Position numbers and translations under genes: made by a program
Notes under the pieces: model-generated
What the model was told of the DNA's origin: nothing
What the model saw: only the letters and a program-made list of their open reading frames with translations
The model's database searches: none
DNA from: Terribacillus saccharophilus
Lineage (GTDB): Bacteria; Bacillota; Bacilli; Bacillales; Amphibacillaceae
NCBI RefSeq assembly: GCF_002272075.1
Contig: NZ_NPBJ01000013.1
Location: forward strand, 62,001 to 126,000
Length of the DNA: 64,000 bases
Direction of reading: 5' to 3'
Shown here: piece by piece, positions 1-8,319 of the stretch
Layout: each line of letters opens with the position of its first letter
Position numbering within the stretch: position 1 is the stretch's first letter

Positions 1-337
1 GACAGCCGGCACCTAGCTGATGGAAGGCAGCAAGCTCTGCACCATGCGCATCAAGACTTCTTGAATAAGGCGGCGGCATCTCTACCACGAGATAAGCTGT
101 ATTTTCATAAACAGTCAATATCTGACCTTCTGTTGTCAGCATCGGCTGAGCGAGACGCGGAAAACCTGCTTCCTGCATATAAACGGTGATAGCAGCCAGT
201 TCATAATAACTGTCTTGATCCGTTCTTGCTGGTATAATGACATATAACCGTTCTGTTGTCTGATAAGCGTGATAATTCCGATAGGAAACCGGCTTCCCGG
301 TGAACCCTGGTATATATTGCTGCATCAACTGCAACAC
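1..337 (-). CDS. yutH: YutH-like spore-coat-associated protein, N-terminal part (3' end cut by window)
   Basis: The minus strand is open from a GTG at 337 to the window edge, about 112 codons. An AGGAGG lies 9 nt before the GTG. The readable N-terminus begins VLQLMQQYIPGFTGKPV and later reads LVVEMPPPYSRSLD. YutH belongs to the CotS/aminoglycoside-kinase-like group of spore coat proteins; its catalytic part would lie outside the window. The assignment rests mainly on synteny, because yutH sits divergently beside yutG in B. subtilis, and on weak recall of the N-terminus. No terminus or active site can be checked here. Confidence 0.6.
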   Translation of the reverse strand, partial: MLQLMQQYIPGFTGKPVSYRNYHAYQTTERLYVIIPARTDQDSYYELAAITVYMQEAGFPRLAQPMLTTEGQILTVYENTAYLVVEMPPPYSRSLDAHGAELAAFHQLGAGC

Positions 338-464
338 GAGCAAACACCTCCTGATACATTTTATGAAGCATCGGTAAAAAACATGTTCCAGAGCTGACGG
401 TTGGCGCATAGGTTAGAAGGGTATACTGCTAACAGAATGATACATAGAAAGGCGAAGTGATCTT

Positions 465-962
465 ATGACTGCTGAATTAGAGAAAAAAGCACGGGAATGG
501 CTTATCGAACGAGGTGTACAAGTAGAAGACATCGCGGAGCTGGTACATTTTCTGCAAGAGAAATATTACCCTGGCCTAACGATGGACCGGTGCATTTATA
601 ATGTGGAACGCGTATTGTCAAAAAGAGAGGTACAAAACGCCATCCTGACAGGAATCCAGCTTGACGTACTAACCGAACAAGGAAAACTGGAACAGCCGCT
701 GCAGGATAATCTGGCGAGAGACGAGAGCTTGTATGGAATAGACGAAGTGATTGCACTCTCCATTATTAACTTATATGGATCAATCGGATTTACGAACTAT
801 GGCTATATCGACAAACAGAAACCCGGCATTTTGGCCAAGCTGAATGATAAAAGCAGCGGGGAATGCCACACTTTCCTGGATGACATTGTAGGTGCTATCG
901 CAGCGGCGGCAGCCAGTAGGCTTGCGCACAGTCAGAACGACGAAGAAAATATTGACGGATAA
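465..962 (+). CDS. yutG: YutG, phosphatidylglycerophosphatase A-family protein
   Basis: A 165-residue soluble protein whose C-terminal TFLDDIVGAIAAAAASRLAH segment (about residues 135-155) carries the PgpA-family Asp-Asp motif. PgpA enzymes dephosphorylate phosphatidylglycerol phosphate in phospholipid synthesis. The Bacillus YutG branch lacks the transmembrane helices of E. coli PgpA, and its substrate is not established. It is divergent from yutH and convergent with yutF, as in B. subtilis. The ATG follows an AGGCGAAG-type weak ribosome site. Confidence 0.85.
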   Translation: MTAELEKKAREWLIERGVQVEDIAELVHFLQEKYYPGLTMDRCIYNVERVLSKREVQNAILTGIQLDVLTEQGKLEQPLQDNLARDESLYGIDEVIALSIINLYGSIGFTNYGYIDKQKPGILAKLNDKSSGECHTFLDDIVGAIAAAAASRLAHSQNDEENIDG

Positions 963-967
963 ACAAA

Positions 968-997
968 AAGAGCGGCCTTATGAAAGGCTGCTCTTAT
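968..997. terminator. Bidirectional terminator between yutG and yutF
   Basis: AAGAGCGGCCTT (968-979) pairs with AAGGCTGCTCTT (984-995) around a 4-nt loop. T-rich sequence follows on the plus strand and an A run precedes it, so it can serve both convergent genes. It overlaps the yutF stop codon. Confidence 0.75.
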
Positions 998-1761
998 TTG
1001 AATTCCCATTCGGTTAACGTATCGATCGTATATGTTGGCTTCGGATCAAGGAAAGGGAGTTCCTCTCTTCTTGTAAAACCGGTACAAACCATCAGTGTAT
1101 CCATACCCGCTCGGATACCTGCAGTTATATCGGTCAGGTAGTTATCCCCTACCATAAGAACTTGTTCCTTGTTCAAATCTAATAGCTTCCTTGCTTGCTC
1201 CATCATGATATTCTCTGGTTTGCCGATGAAGGTCGGTTCAATACCAGTGCTGACAGAAATGACAGCTGTGATCGCTCCATTGCCCGGCATCAAGCCGGCA
1301 TCAGTAGGAAGTGCTCTGTCACTGTTCGTGGAGAGAAACTTTGCTCCTGCTCGAACAAGCAGACAAGCCTTTGCCAGCTTCTCATACGTAATCGATGTAT
1401 CAAGACCGATCACAACATAATCACAGTTTTCTTCAGCTAAGGTAAGCTCCTCTTTCTCCAAGGCATCGAACAACCCTTCTTCACCAATAGCAAATACCCG
1501 GGAAGCTGGATTGTGCTCACGGATGAATGCTGCCGTAGCCATGCTCGTCGTAAACACATCCTCCGGTTCAGCTGCAATATCCATTTGGCGAAGCTTAGCA
1601 GCTACTTGCTCCTGTGTGCGCGTGGAATTATTCGTCACGAAAAGATGCTTTTTACCAGCATCCTTTAGTCTCTGAATGAATCCTGGTGCAGCTTCAATCC
1701 GCTCCTTACCTAGATACATCGTTCCGTCTAAATCGATCAGATACCCATCATATGCTTTCAT
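994..1761 (-). CDS. yutF: YutF, NagD-family HAD phosphatase
   Basis: A 255-residue HAD-superfamily hydrolase. The nucleophile motif is DLDGT with the paired aspartates at about residues 10 and 12; VTNNST (motif II) and GDNYLTDI (motif IV, late) follow, and the C2-type cap lies between them. Relatives dephosphorylate small sugar phosphates or p-nitrophenyl phosphate; the natural substrate is unknown. The start is set at the ATG at 1761, preceded by AAGGAG at 8 nt spacing; a TTG at 1779 is less likely. The gene overlaps the end of yutE by 14 nt, which suggests coupled translation. Confidence 0.9.
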   Translation of the reverse strand: MKAYDGYLIDLDGTMYLGKERIEAAPGFIQRLKDAGKKHLFVTNNSTRTQEQVAAKLRQMDIAAEPEDVFTTSMATAAFIREHNPASRVFAIGEEGLFDALEKEELTLAEENCDYVVIGLDTSITYEKLAKACLLVRAGAKFLSTNSDRALPTDAGLMPGNGAITAVISVSTGIEPTFIGKPENIMMEQARKLLDLNKEQVLMVGDNYLTDITAGIRAGMDTLMVCTGFTRREELPFLDPKPTYTIDTLTEWEFK

Positions 1762-2200
1762 CTTGGCTGCTCCTTGCAAAAGCGGAAGCTGTCCGCGTCT
1801 CGTCCACCAGATATGCTCTAACCCACTCTACATATTGTTTAAGCAAGCCGTGATGTTTCTCCATCGTATCTGCAAGTCTTTGGTAATCCACATGCTGATA
1901 TTCTGCAGTCAGCATTTTACGCAGCCCTATCACTTCTTTAAAGGCTGGTGCAGTATCTTCCGCTATTACCTTTTCATCAGCAAGGATATCGATAATATCA
2001 TCATAGCTGCCTGGATCACGCATGATAAATCCGTCAATTACACTGTTGCCAGTATCCAGTATACCTTCAATTAAAAGCTGTGCCCGCCGTTCTGCAGCAA
2101 GCTTGCCTGTTAGCCCCTCAGACTGAGGCATCTCTACTGCCAGCAGCTCTTCCATATATGTAAGGATTGCTTCTATCTTTCTTTTATCTACAAAGTACAT
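1748..2200 (-). CDS. yutE: YutE, DUF86/HepT-like helical protein
   Basis: A 150-residue helical protein beginning MYFVDKRKIE. The block LLIEGILDTGNSVIDGFIMR is the hallmark of the YutE/DUF86 family, whose fold resembles HepT ribonuclease toxins. The canonical HepT RxxxxxxH-type catalytic motif is not clear here (R and H in RKMLTAEYQH are 9 apart), and no MNT antitoxin gene is adjacent, so a toxin role is not supported. The ATG at 2200 has GAGGGG 8 nt upstream. It lies between yutD and yutF as in B. subtilis. Confidence 0.85.
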   Translation of the reverse strand: MYFVDKRKIEAILTYMEELLAVEMPQSEGLTGKLAAERRAQLLIEGILDTGNSVIDGFIMRDPGSYDDIIDILADEKVIAEDTAPAFKEVIGLRKMLTAEYQHVDYQRLADTMEKHHGLLKQYVEWVRAYLVDETRTASAFARSSQDESI

Positions 2201-2224
2201 CGTATTTGCCCCTCTCTCACGCAT

Positions 2225-2509
2225 TCACTTTGCCGAAACTTTTTTCACGACAAAATATGCGCAGCCAAAATTGCAATACTCATACAAATAATCTTCCAAT
2301 GTGCTGATTTTCGTATCGAAGGTGGATTTTGGGTTATCGTCATCAAAGAATCCTTTTAGACGAAGCTGCTCATACCCCCAGTCACCGACAATGTAATCAT
2401 ATTTAGTCAGGATTTCGCTATAGCGGTTTTGGAATGCCTGTTCCTGAAAGGCTTCCTTCACATCCTGCACCACTTCATAGTGCTTGCCTTGTACTGTTGT
2501 TTTCACCAT
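2225..2509 (-). CDS. yutD: YutD family protein (DUF1027)
   Basis: A 94-residue conserved Firmicutes protein with the family signature KYDYIVGDWGYEQLRLKGF in the middle and EYCNFGCAYFVVKK near the C-terminus. There is no signal peptide or membrane segment. Function is not established. It is the first gene of the yutD-yutE-yutF minus-strand run and is divergent from lytH. Confidence 0.9.
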   Translation of the reverse strand: MVKTTVQGKHYEVVQDVKEAFQEQAFQNRYSEILTKYDYIVGDWGYEQLRLKGFFDDDNPKSTFDTKISTLEDYLYEYCNFGCAYFVVKKVSAK

Positions 2510-2653
2510 CTATCGACTCCCCTATCTTGCTTCTAGTGTAGCATATTTCTTTTATATTTTCGCATTCCTTCTTCTCATCTAATGATCATTACTCATGAAA
2601 TTCTGATCTCTGTACAAACTAACAGCAAACGTGTAAGGAAAGGTGAGCAGCAC

Positions 2654-3637
2654 ATGAAAAAGATACACATTGCCATGCTGCTAATTCTCCTGCTAAGCAG
2701 TTTCCCGTTCTCTGCCTCTGCAAAAGGTGAAGAAAACGTAAATAAAGCAAAGCAGGATCGCATGGCGCTTTATAAGAAAACAGCAGCTGCCGCAGGACTT
2801 CCTTGGTATTATTTAGCTGCAATTGATCAGTACGAGCATAATCTCCCGACACAATCCAAAGAAGAGAAACTGATTGCGATCGAAATCCCAGAAGAAAAAT
2901 GGTTTGGGGCTGCTTCACACGGACAGCTGGCAGACGAATCCTCTATTCTATGGTTTCAAGGATTAGGGCGTGATGGGGATGGAGACAAACAGGCTGATCC
3001 AGATAATCCAGAAGATGTACTCTACACGATGGCCTCTTTTATCCAGCGAATTGGAACGACGAAAAACGATATCAAGATAGCCCTATGGCATTATTATGAG
3101 CGTGATCTTACTGTACAGACGATCATGAATACTGCCAAGCTGTATGAGAAGTTCGGTACAATAGAGCTGGATAAACGCTCTTTCCCGCTTCCGCTTCATC
3201 ATAATTACAGCTATCGCAATACATGGGGAGATGCACGCGGATTTGGCGGCAGAAGGATTCATGAAGGTACGGACATCTTCGCTAACTACGGAGTACCCGT
3301 ATATGCGACGACATACGGCGTTATCGAACTGAAAGGCTGGAATTTGTATGGCGGCTGGCGTATCGGTCTTCGGGATAGCAATAATATCTATCACTACTAT
3401 GCCCATTTGAACGGTTTCGAAAAAGGTGTATCCGTCGGGAATGTCGTCAAACCTGGAGATGTAATAGGGTATGTAGGCGCAAGCGGCTATGGACCGCCAG
3501 GAACATCAGGTAAATTCCCGCCTCACTTGCATTACGGCATGTATAAGGACAATGGACGCTCAGAGTTTTCCTTTGATCCATATCCATACCTTCGAATTTG
3601 GGAACAAAAATCCAAACAGCAAAAAAGGGAAGGCTGA
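2654..3637 (+). CDS. lytH: LytH-like M23 peptidase (L-Ala-D-Glu peptidase), sporulation
   Basis: A 327-residue secreted M23 metallopeptidase. Residues 1-23 form a signal peptide. The zinc-site motif is H203-x3-D207 in RRIHEGTDIF, and the catalytic HxH is H291/H293 in PPHLHYG. LytH of B. subtilis trims stem peptides in spore cortex during sporulation. The start is the ATG at 2654 (AAAGGTGAG, 8 nt spacing), which gives a clean signal peptide; an in-frame upstream ATG at 2582 would add a non-signal leader. Gene order lytH(yunA)-yunB is conserved. Confidence 0.85.
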   Translation: MKKIHIAMLLILLLSSFPFSASAKGEENVNKAKQDRMALYKKTAAAAGLPWYYLAAIDQYEHNLPTQSKEEKLIAIEIPEEKWFGAASHGQLADESSILWFQGLGRDGDGDKQADPDNPEDVLYTMASFIQRIGTTKNDIKIALWHYYERDLTVQTIMNTAKLYEKFGTIELDKRSFPLPLHHNYSYRNTWGDARGFGGRRIHEGTDIFANYGVPVYATTYGVIELKGWNLYGGWRIGLRDSNNIYHYYAHLNGFEKGVSVGNVVKPGDVIGYVGASGYGPPGTSGKFPPHLHYGMYKDNGRSEFSFDPYPYLRIWEQKSKQQKREG

Positions 3638-3657
3638 ATTTATTCGCCTTCCTTTTG
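3623..3657. terminator. Terminator between convergent lytH and yunB
   Basis: AAAAGGGAAGGC (3623-3634) pairs with GCCTTCCTTTT (from 3646) with one bulged G; T and A runs lie on either side. It overlaps the 3' ends of both genes. Confidence 0.6.
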
Positions 3658-4425
3658 CATTGGAATGGAGAAAGATGGAGATGATCCGGACTCTCCTCCA
3701 TTGTTATAGAATTCCGGCACTTGCCCTTGGATGACCGTACTTCCCAACAAAACATCCTGCGTTACAGTTGTCGTCTTCGTAGAAAATGGAATGATGATTC
3801 GGACATTCGCTTTAATTTCGACCATAAATACAAACATCGCATTATTTATGCCGTACTCTTCCACCTTTACATCAACACCTGACTCTACATAGCCAATCAT
3901 TTCGAATTTTACCGGAATCCGCGGACCAAGATTAGCAAGCAAAGCATTATTGGTTGCTTGACCAAGTGGTATATCGACAAGTGTCGGATCCTCCTCCAAC
4001 TTCTCCTGAATAACGTCAGCTGCTGCTTCTTCAGCCAGCTGTTCCTCACTGACAGCCGGCATCTCGCCATCCTCCATCAGCCGCAGATAGTTTTGTACAC
4101 GGAAGGTCACTTTCCGCAGCACCTCATTTACAGTTGCTGCATCCCAGCTGGCATGTGTAACATTTCCATTCGTATCTTTCTCAACTTGCACAAATGCATT
4201 CAAGTCCAAATCCGCTTCCTTTTCTGCCTGTACAGCCTGGTTTATCGCCTGTTTAGCAAATTGCTCTGTCTTTGTTTCTGCAATTGCCATAAGTGTCGGC
4301 TCCAAGCCCCTATTCACAAGCCAAAGGCTTAAACTAGTGAATAGCATGAAAAGCAGCAGGGTCATCAGAAACACATGACGAAAGGAAGGTGATGCTTTAG
4401 AAGCTCTGCGCTGCCATGGACGCAT
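3640..4425 (-). CDS. yunB: Sporulation protein YunB
   Basis: A 261-residue membrane-anchored protein with a basic N-terminus (MRPWQRRASK), one transmembrane segment at about residues 19-40 and a long extracytoplasmic part. It matches YunB, a sporulation protein needed for full spore formation in B. subtilis and under the mother-cell regulon there. The ATG at 4425 is preceded by GAGGGGG and six T. That ribosome site is also the 3' arm of a terminator-like hairpin described separately, so expression probably depends on where the transcript starts. Confidence 0.85.
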   Translation of the reverse strand: MRPWQRRASKASPSFRHVFLMTLLLFMLFTSLSLWLVNRGLEPTLMAIAETKTEQFAKQAINQAVQAEKEADLDLNAFVQVEKDTNGNVTHASWDAATVNEVLRKVTFRVQNYLRLMEDGEMPAVSEEQLAEEAAADVIQEKLEEDPTLVDIPLGQATNNALLANLGPRIPVKFEMIGYVESGVDVKVEEYGINNAMFVFMVEIKANVRIIIPFSTKTTTVTQDVLLGSTVIQGQVPEFYNNGGESGSSPSFSIPMQKEGE

Positions 4426-4426
4426 G

Positions 4427-4467
4427 AAAAAACCCCCTCGAATCAAGCATATGCTTGACCAAGGGGG
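4427..4467 (-). terminator. Terminator-like hairpin whose 3' arm contains the yunB ribosome-binding site
   Basis: Read on the minus strand, CCCCCTTGGTCAAGCAT (4467-4451) pairs with ATGCTTGATTCGAGGGGG (4450-4433) with one bulge and two wobble pairs, and is followed directly by TTTTTT (4432-4427). This is a full intrinsic-terminator shape for the upstream HD-GYP gene. The GAGGGGG of its 3' arm lies 7 nt before the yunB ATG and is the only ribosome site for yunB. Confidence 0.75.
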
Positions 4468-4478
4468 CTTAGAATTAG

Positions 4479-5570
4479 CTAGTTCATCTCAGCAGATGTC
4501 GAACAAGCTACAACCGTTATATTCAAATGCACATACAAGTCCACTTCATACGGCACAGGTTCTGTACCATCCGCTTCCTGAAGAATCCGGATAATCGGCC
4601 TTGTATTGATGTCTTCATTTTGACGTATCACGATTCCCATCCGTCCATCACTCAGGCGAACAGTAAGTCCAGTCGGGTAGATTGCAACACTTCGCTTGAA
4701 AGCCTCAACCATCTCCATATCGAACTGATCCCCTGCACCTGCAAACAGTATTTCCAAACCTTCATGCGGCAGCATCGCATCCCGGTAAACACGGTTGCTC
4801 GTCACAGCATCAAAGACATCTGCTATACCTATGATTTTCGCATACAAGTGAATATCCGACCCGCTGATACCTCGTGGATAACCGGAGCCATTTATCCGTT
4901 CATGATGCTGGTATGCACAATGCGCGACTACCAGAGGGATATTGTTCATCTTGCGCAAATAATGGAAACCCTTTGTTGTGTGTTCCTTGATTTGCTCGAA
5001 TTCCGAGTCAGTTAGTTTGCCGGTCTTTTGCAATACTTCCTGCGGAACGAACATCTTGCCTACATCATGCAGGATCGCACCAAAACCGATTTCCTCTACA
5101 ACAGAAACAGGAAGTTTCATTTCATTGGCGATGGCCATCGCATATAATGCCACATTTACTGAATGAGAGAAAATATAATCATCATATATGAGCATATCGG
5201 AAAGAATCGTCAATGTTTGGCGTTTTGGCCGCAAATTGCTGACCATCTCTTGGATGGAGCTCGTAATTTTATCTGTCATCTTTTCGGTCAGATATCGGCC
5301 ATTATCATTCTTCTTGATTTCCTGAAAGCTCTTATGGATAACCTGCATCGCTTTTAGCCGTTTTTCATTGGAAGTGGAGAAGTAAAGCTCGATGTCCTGC
5401 AGCCTGTCATCTCTGATATAGACATAGGTATATCGCAGCTCTCTTAAGCGATCGATAATATTTACTGTCAACTCCACATCTCGCTGGATGAGAACACTGC
5501 CTTTATCATTATATACGGGTTGAGCGAGCTTACTGCCGGGCTTTACCGATTTTGTCGAAACTAGTCTCAT
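4479..5570 (-). CDS. HD-GYP domain protein, probable cyclic-di-GMP phosphodiesterase
   Basis: A 363-residue protein. The N-terminal ~110 residues resemble the small domain often fused to Bacilli HD-GYP proteins (SVKPGSKLAQPVYNDKG). The HD-GYP domain follows, with H168-D169 in ILHDVGKM and HHERINGSGYPRG at about 220-233. HD-GYP enzymes hydrolyse c-di-GMP; the complete motifs suggest activity. The start is the ATG at 5570 (GGGG, 7 nt). It sits between yunB and yunC, which to my knowledge adjoin in B. subtilis, so it is an insertion into a conserved block. Confidence 0.85.
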   Translation of the reverse strand: MRLVSTKSVKPGSKLAQPVYNDKGSVLIQRDVELTVNIIDRLRELRYTYVYIRDDRLQDIELYFSTSNEKRLKAMQVIHKSFQEIKKNDNGRYLTEKMTDKITSSIQEMVSNLRPKRQTLTILSDMLIYDDYIFSHSVNVALYAMAIANEMKLPVSVVEEIGFGAILHDVGKMFVPQEVLQKTGKLTDSEFEQIKEHTTKGFHYLRKMNNIPLVVAHCAYQHHERINGSGYPRGISGSDIHLYAKIIGIADVFDAVTSNRVYRDAMLPHEGLEILFAGAGDQFDMEMVEAFKRSVAIYPTGLTVRLSDGRMGIVIRQNEDINTRPIIRILQEADGTEPVPYEVDLYVHLNITVVACSTSAEMN

Positions 5571-5669
5571 TGACGTACCCCTTATCTTCTCCGACATTCC
5601 ATTCTGATAAAATAGTACCAGAAAAACGGAAAACAATCTAGATTGAGGGGACGCACTTCGACAATTTTT

Positions 5670-5972
5670 TTAAGGTAGGAGAAGTAATGCTTCTTTTCCT
5701 ATGATTCCAGGTTTCCAGCCATACGCAGCTGATGCTTCTGTTACCTTTTCAAGCGGTGCTGCAAGCAGTTGCTCGATTGTCTTAACTCCGACTGCCCTGC
5801 CAGATATAATATTGCGATCTGCCAGCTTTTCATTCAGCAAATCTACGTCCAGTGCTCCGCACATAATATAACCGACATCATTCGACACAACGAGCAAGGT
5901 TGTTTTCGGCAATTTTACAGTCACAGCGGTAAAAGGCTTACCTTCTAGAAATAAAGGTTCTACAGTCATCAA
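5670..5972 (-). CDS. yunC: YunC family protein (DUF1805)
   Basis: A ~100-residue protein with the family features VGYIMCGALDVDLLNEKL in the centre and a VGVKTIEQLLAAPL segment. Function is unknown. Two starts compete: TTG at 5972 (10 nt after GGAGG) and ATG at 5969 (13 nt), and they differ by one residue. The GGAGG lies in the 3' arm of an inverted repeat between yunD and yunC. Confidence 0.85.
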   Translation of the reverse strand: MMTVEPLFLEGKPFTAVTVKLPKTTLLVVSNDVGYIMCGALDVDLLNEKLADRNIISGRAVGVKTIEQLLAAPLEKVTEASAAYGWKPGIIGKEALLLLP

Positions 5973-5979
5973 TTTAAAT

Positions 5980-6018
5980 ACACCTCCGTTATATCCTATG
6001 TAGGAGAAACGGAGGTGT
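5980..6018 (-). promoter_or_regulatory. Intergenic hairpin overlapping the yunC ribosome-binding site
   Basis: ACACCTCCGTT (5980-5990) and AACGGAGGTGT (6008-6018) are perfect 11-bp inverted copies 17 nt apart. On the minus-strand transcript the arm nearer yunC contains the GGAGG used by yunC. What follows is TATTTAAATT, a poor U-tract, so this looks more like an occluding hairpin than a good terminator. Confidence 0.65.
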
Positions 6019-6021
6019 TTG

Positions 6022-7413
6022 CTATTTTTCTATTTCTTTAAATGCTTCCAGAAGTAAATCCCGCAGCATTTCAGGCATGAAATATTTCTTACCTTCTGCC
6101 TGCTTTATATTTGGCAGCAAGCTGCCGAAAGTGAAGGTATCCGCCATTGCCGTTAGATAAAGCTTGTTAGGATCCAACGGCATACCGTGTATCTTCAAGT
6201 TTACAGCCACGGGTTTTGCTTCTGTTCCCGTAATGTCGAACGTCAGTCCGCTGTAGATCATCTTACCGATCACCTTTCCGCGGAAACCAAAGCCCTTAAG
6301 AGGGAATGAAACGAAATCAGGCTGTAATGCAGCATTTACGATTTGCTCCAGTGCTTCTCCAGTTAACGGAACTGTAGCCGGATTTATCGGATGCGGACAA
6401 ATCCGATGAATATCCATATAAGATACGGCTCCTGCAGGAAAGCTATCCAGTAGCACCCCTGCGTTTAGAAAAGCAAGATCTGCCTTCGTCCATCTGCGCA
6501 GATAATCGGTCAGGAGATCCATTACACGGGAATCTTCATAAGGAACACAAGGCATCGGATCTGGCAGAACGACGGCAGGACGATGCATTGCTTTTGCTGC
6601 ATTTTCCGAATAAATAGCAACATGCTCCGCTGTGTCTGTATCATCTTCCAAATCTGCCACAGGAATTGCCCTGGCTCGCTTATCGATAATGCATCCCTGT
6701 TCTGTGTCCCAGATGATTTCCACTTCTCCGAAATGGAAGCCCTGCTTGCCAGCAGTCGTAATCAGACATTGATTCACAAATTCCCCTTCATGGAGTAAGT
6801 GATGGGTATGCCCGCCAACGATTACATCAATCTCAGGAAAAGCAGCAGCTATGTCCCTGTCTGCATAAATTCCGAGGTGGGAAAGCAAAACAACCACATC
6901 GCAAGAAGATCGAAGCGAACTAATTTCCCGCTTCAGGACTTCCATCGGATCTTGTACATTCCAGCCGATCAGATTATAGAAATCCGGAAACGGCGCTGTT
7001 AATCCGATCATGCCGACTTTTACACCGCCAGCAGTTTCGACCACCCAGGACGACTCCATCCAGCTCGGATCTTCCTCGGTCTGTGAATGAAGGTTTGCAA
7101 CTGCAACACGGAATTCTGCTTCATCGTACAAATGATAAAGGTCATCATAATCAAGTGTGATGCCTTCATTATTGCCAATTGTTGCGAAATCGTAGCCAGC
7201 TTCGTTCAGCAGGCTGATATTGGCCTTGCCTCGGAATGCTTCCGCAATCGAACGTGATCGATCGACATGATCACCGATATCAACAAGCCAGCATGTCTCA
7301 CCTGCATCTTTAAGCCTTTGTTTATTTTCCTTCAGATAGCCGACAATCTTTGGCCAGTTCTCGAAATAGCTATGCAAATCATTTGTGTAGTTGATAGTCA
7401 GCTTTTCCTGCAT
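6022..7413 (-). CDS. yunD: YunD, metallophosphoesterase / 5'-nucleotidase-family protein
   Basis: A 463-residue calcineurin-like phosphoesterase with a 5'-nucleotidase C-terminal domain. Metal-site motifs are in order: NDLHSYF (10-16), GDHVDR (about 47-52), GNNEG and GGHTHH (about 205). No signal peptide is seen, so it should be cytoplasmic. Substrates could be nucleotides or UDP-sugars, but this is not known. The ATG follows AAGGAG. It is 14 nt downstream of yunE and upstream of yunC. Confidence 0.85.
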   Translation of the reverse strand: MQEKLTINYTNDLHSYFENWPKIVGYLKENKQRLKDAGETCWLVDIGDHVDRSRSIAEAFRGKANISLLNEAGYDFATIGNNEGITLDYDDLYHLYDEAEFRVAVANLHSQTEEDPSWMESSWVVETAGGVKVGMIGLTAPFPDFYNLIGWNVQDPMEVLKREISSLRSSCDVVVLLSHLGIYADRDIAAAFPEIDVIVGGHTHHLLHEGEFVNQCLITTAGKQGFHFGEVEIIWDTEQGCIIDKRARAIPVADLEDDTDTAEHVAIYSENAAKAMHRPAVVLPDPMPCVPYEDSRVMDLLTDYLRRWTKADLAFLNAGVLLDSFPAGAVSYMDIHRICPHPINPATVPLTGEALEQIVNAALQPDFVSFPLKGFGFRGKVIGKMIYSGLTFDITGTEAKPVAVNLKIHGMPLDPNKLYLTAMADTFTFGSLLPNIKQAEGKKYFMPEMLRDLLLEAFKEIEK

Positions 7414-7427
7414 CCTTCTCTACTCCT

Positions 7428-8243
7428 TTATGACGACAAACCGTCCCAAATCAAACGGACAGCAACTAATACGAGCATGATACGCAATATCCAAACGACA
7501 GTATTACCTTTCAGCATCTGGTTAATCCTCGCACCGAGGAACCCGCCAATAATCGCACCTGGAATAAAGGCCCATACAACGTTCCATTCCACATGCCCCA
7601 GGGATATATGCATAACGGTACTAACGATACTGAGGAAGAATACCATAAGCATGCTTGTGGCAACAGCAACATGCGCTGGAAATCCGAATAAGAGAATCAT
7701 GGCAGGCACCATAAAACTGCCTCCGCCAATTCCGAACATACCAGAAAGCAGTCCGACAAACAAGGACAGTACAAATGCTGCCATGAATCGGAAGCTATAT
7801 GTATACGTGGTTCCGTTAATCTCTTTTGTAACGATGATGCCTTTTGGATTAATCACTTCACGTTCCTTACGTTTTACGAAGAACATAAAGAAAACAAGCA
7901 GCACAAGTATACCAAAGTATAACGAGAAACCATCACCCGAAATAAAACGATTCAGGAATGACCCAAGAATAGCTCCTGGCATTCCTCCAGCTAGGAAAAT
8001 GAGTCCGCTTTTGTAATCAACCCGTCCGCTTTTCATATATGTCAGCGTAGAAGTCAGGCCAGTAAAAATCATAAAGATGACAGACACACCAACGATTGCT
8101 TGTGGTGTAGCCCAGCTGAATTCATCCCAGAAGTTGCTCAAAATCAGCAGCGACGGTACAAGGATGATTCCTCCTCCCAAACCTACCAGACTGCCAAGCG
8201 CTGCTGCAAGAAGTCCTATTAGTAAACTTACGGCAAATACCAT
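7428..8243 (-). CDS. yunE: TauE/SafE-family membrane transporter (YunE)
   Basis: A 271-residue protein with about eight hydrophobic helices in two halves. Each half carries the family glycine pattern, GSLVGLGGGIILVP near the N-terminus and SGMFGIGGGSFMVP in the middle. The family exports sulfite, sulfoacetate or related anions; the substrate here is unknown. The ATG at 8243 is preceded by AAGGGA. It probably shares a transcript with yunD. Confidence 0.85.
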   Translation of the reverse strand: MVFAVSLLIGLLAAALGSLVGLGGGIILVPSLLILSNFWDEFSWATPQAIVGVSVIFMIFTGLTSTLTYMKSGRVDYKSGLIFLAGGMPGAILGSFLNRFISGDGFSLYFGILVLLVFFMFFVKRKEREVINPKGIIVTKEINGTTYTYSFRFMAAFVLSLFVGLLSGMFGIGGGSFMVPAMILLFGFPAHVAVATSMLMVFFLSIVSTVMHISLGHVEWNVVWAFIPGAIIGGFLGARINQMLKGNTVVWILRIMLVLVAVRLIWDGLSS

Positions 8244-8319
8244 GTGTATCCCTTCCATCTTTTCAACTGTAATAAAAAAAGTATGACTGCATACCGCCGT
8301 CATACCATTATAACAGAAA

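Noticed and set aside
1748-2200. YutE as a HepT toxin
   Set aside because: No adjacent MNT antitoxin and no proper R-x4-6-H motif; the gene sits in a conserved housekeeping block.
7267-8016. 249-codon plus-strand frame spanning yunD and yunE
   Set aside because: Both underlying minus-strand genes are clear family members; the frame crosses their boundary and lacks a ribosome site.
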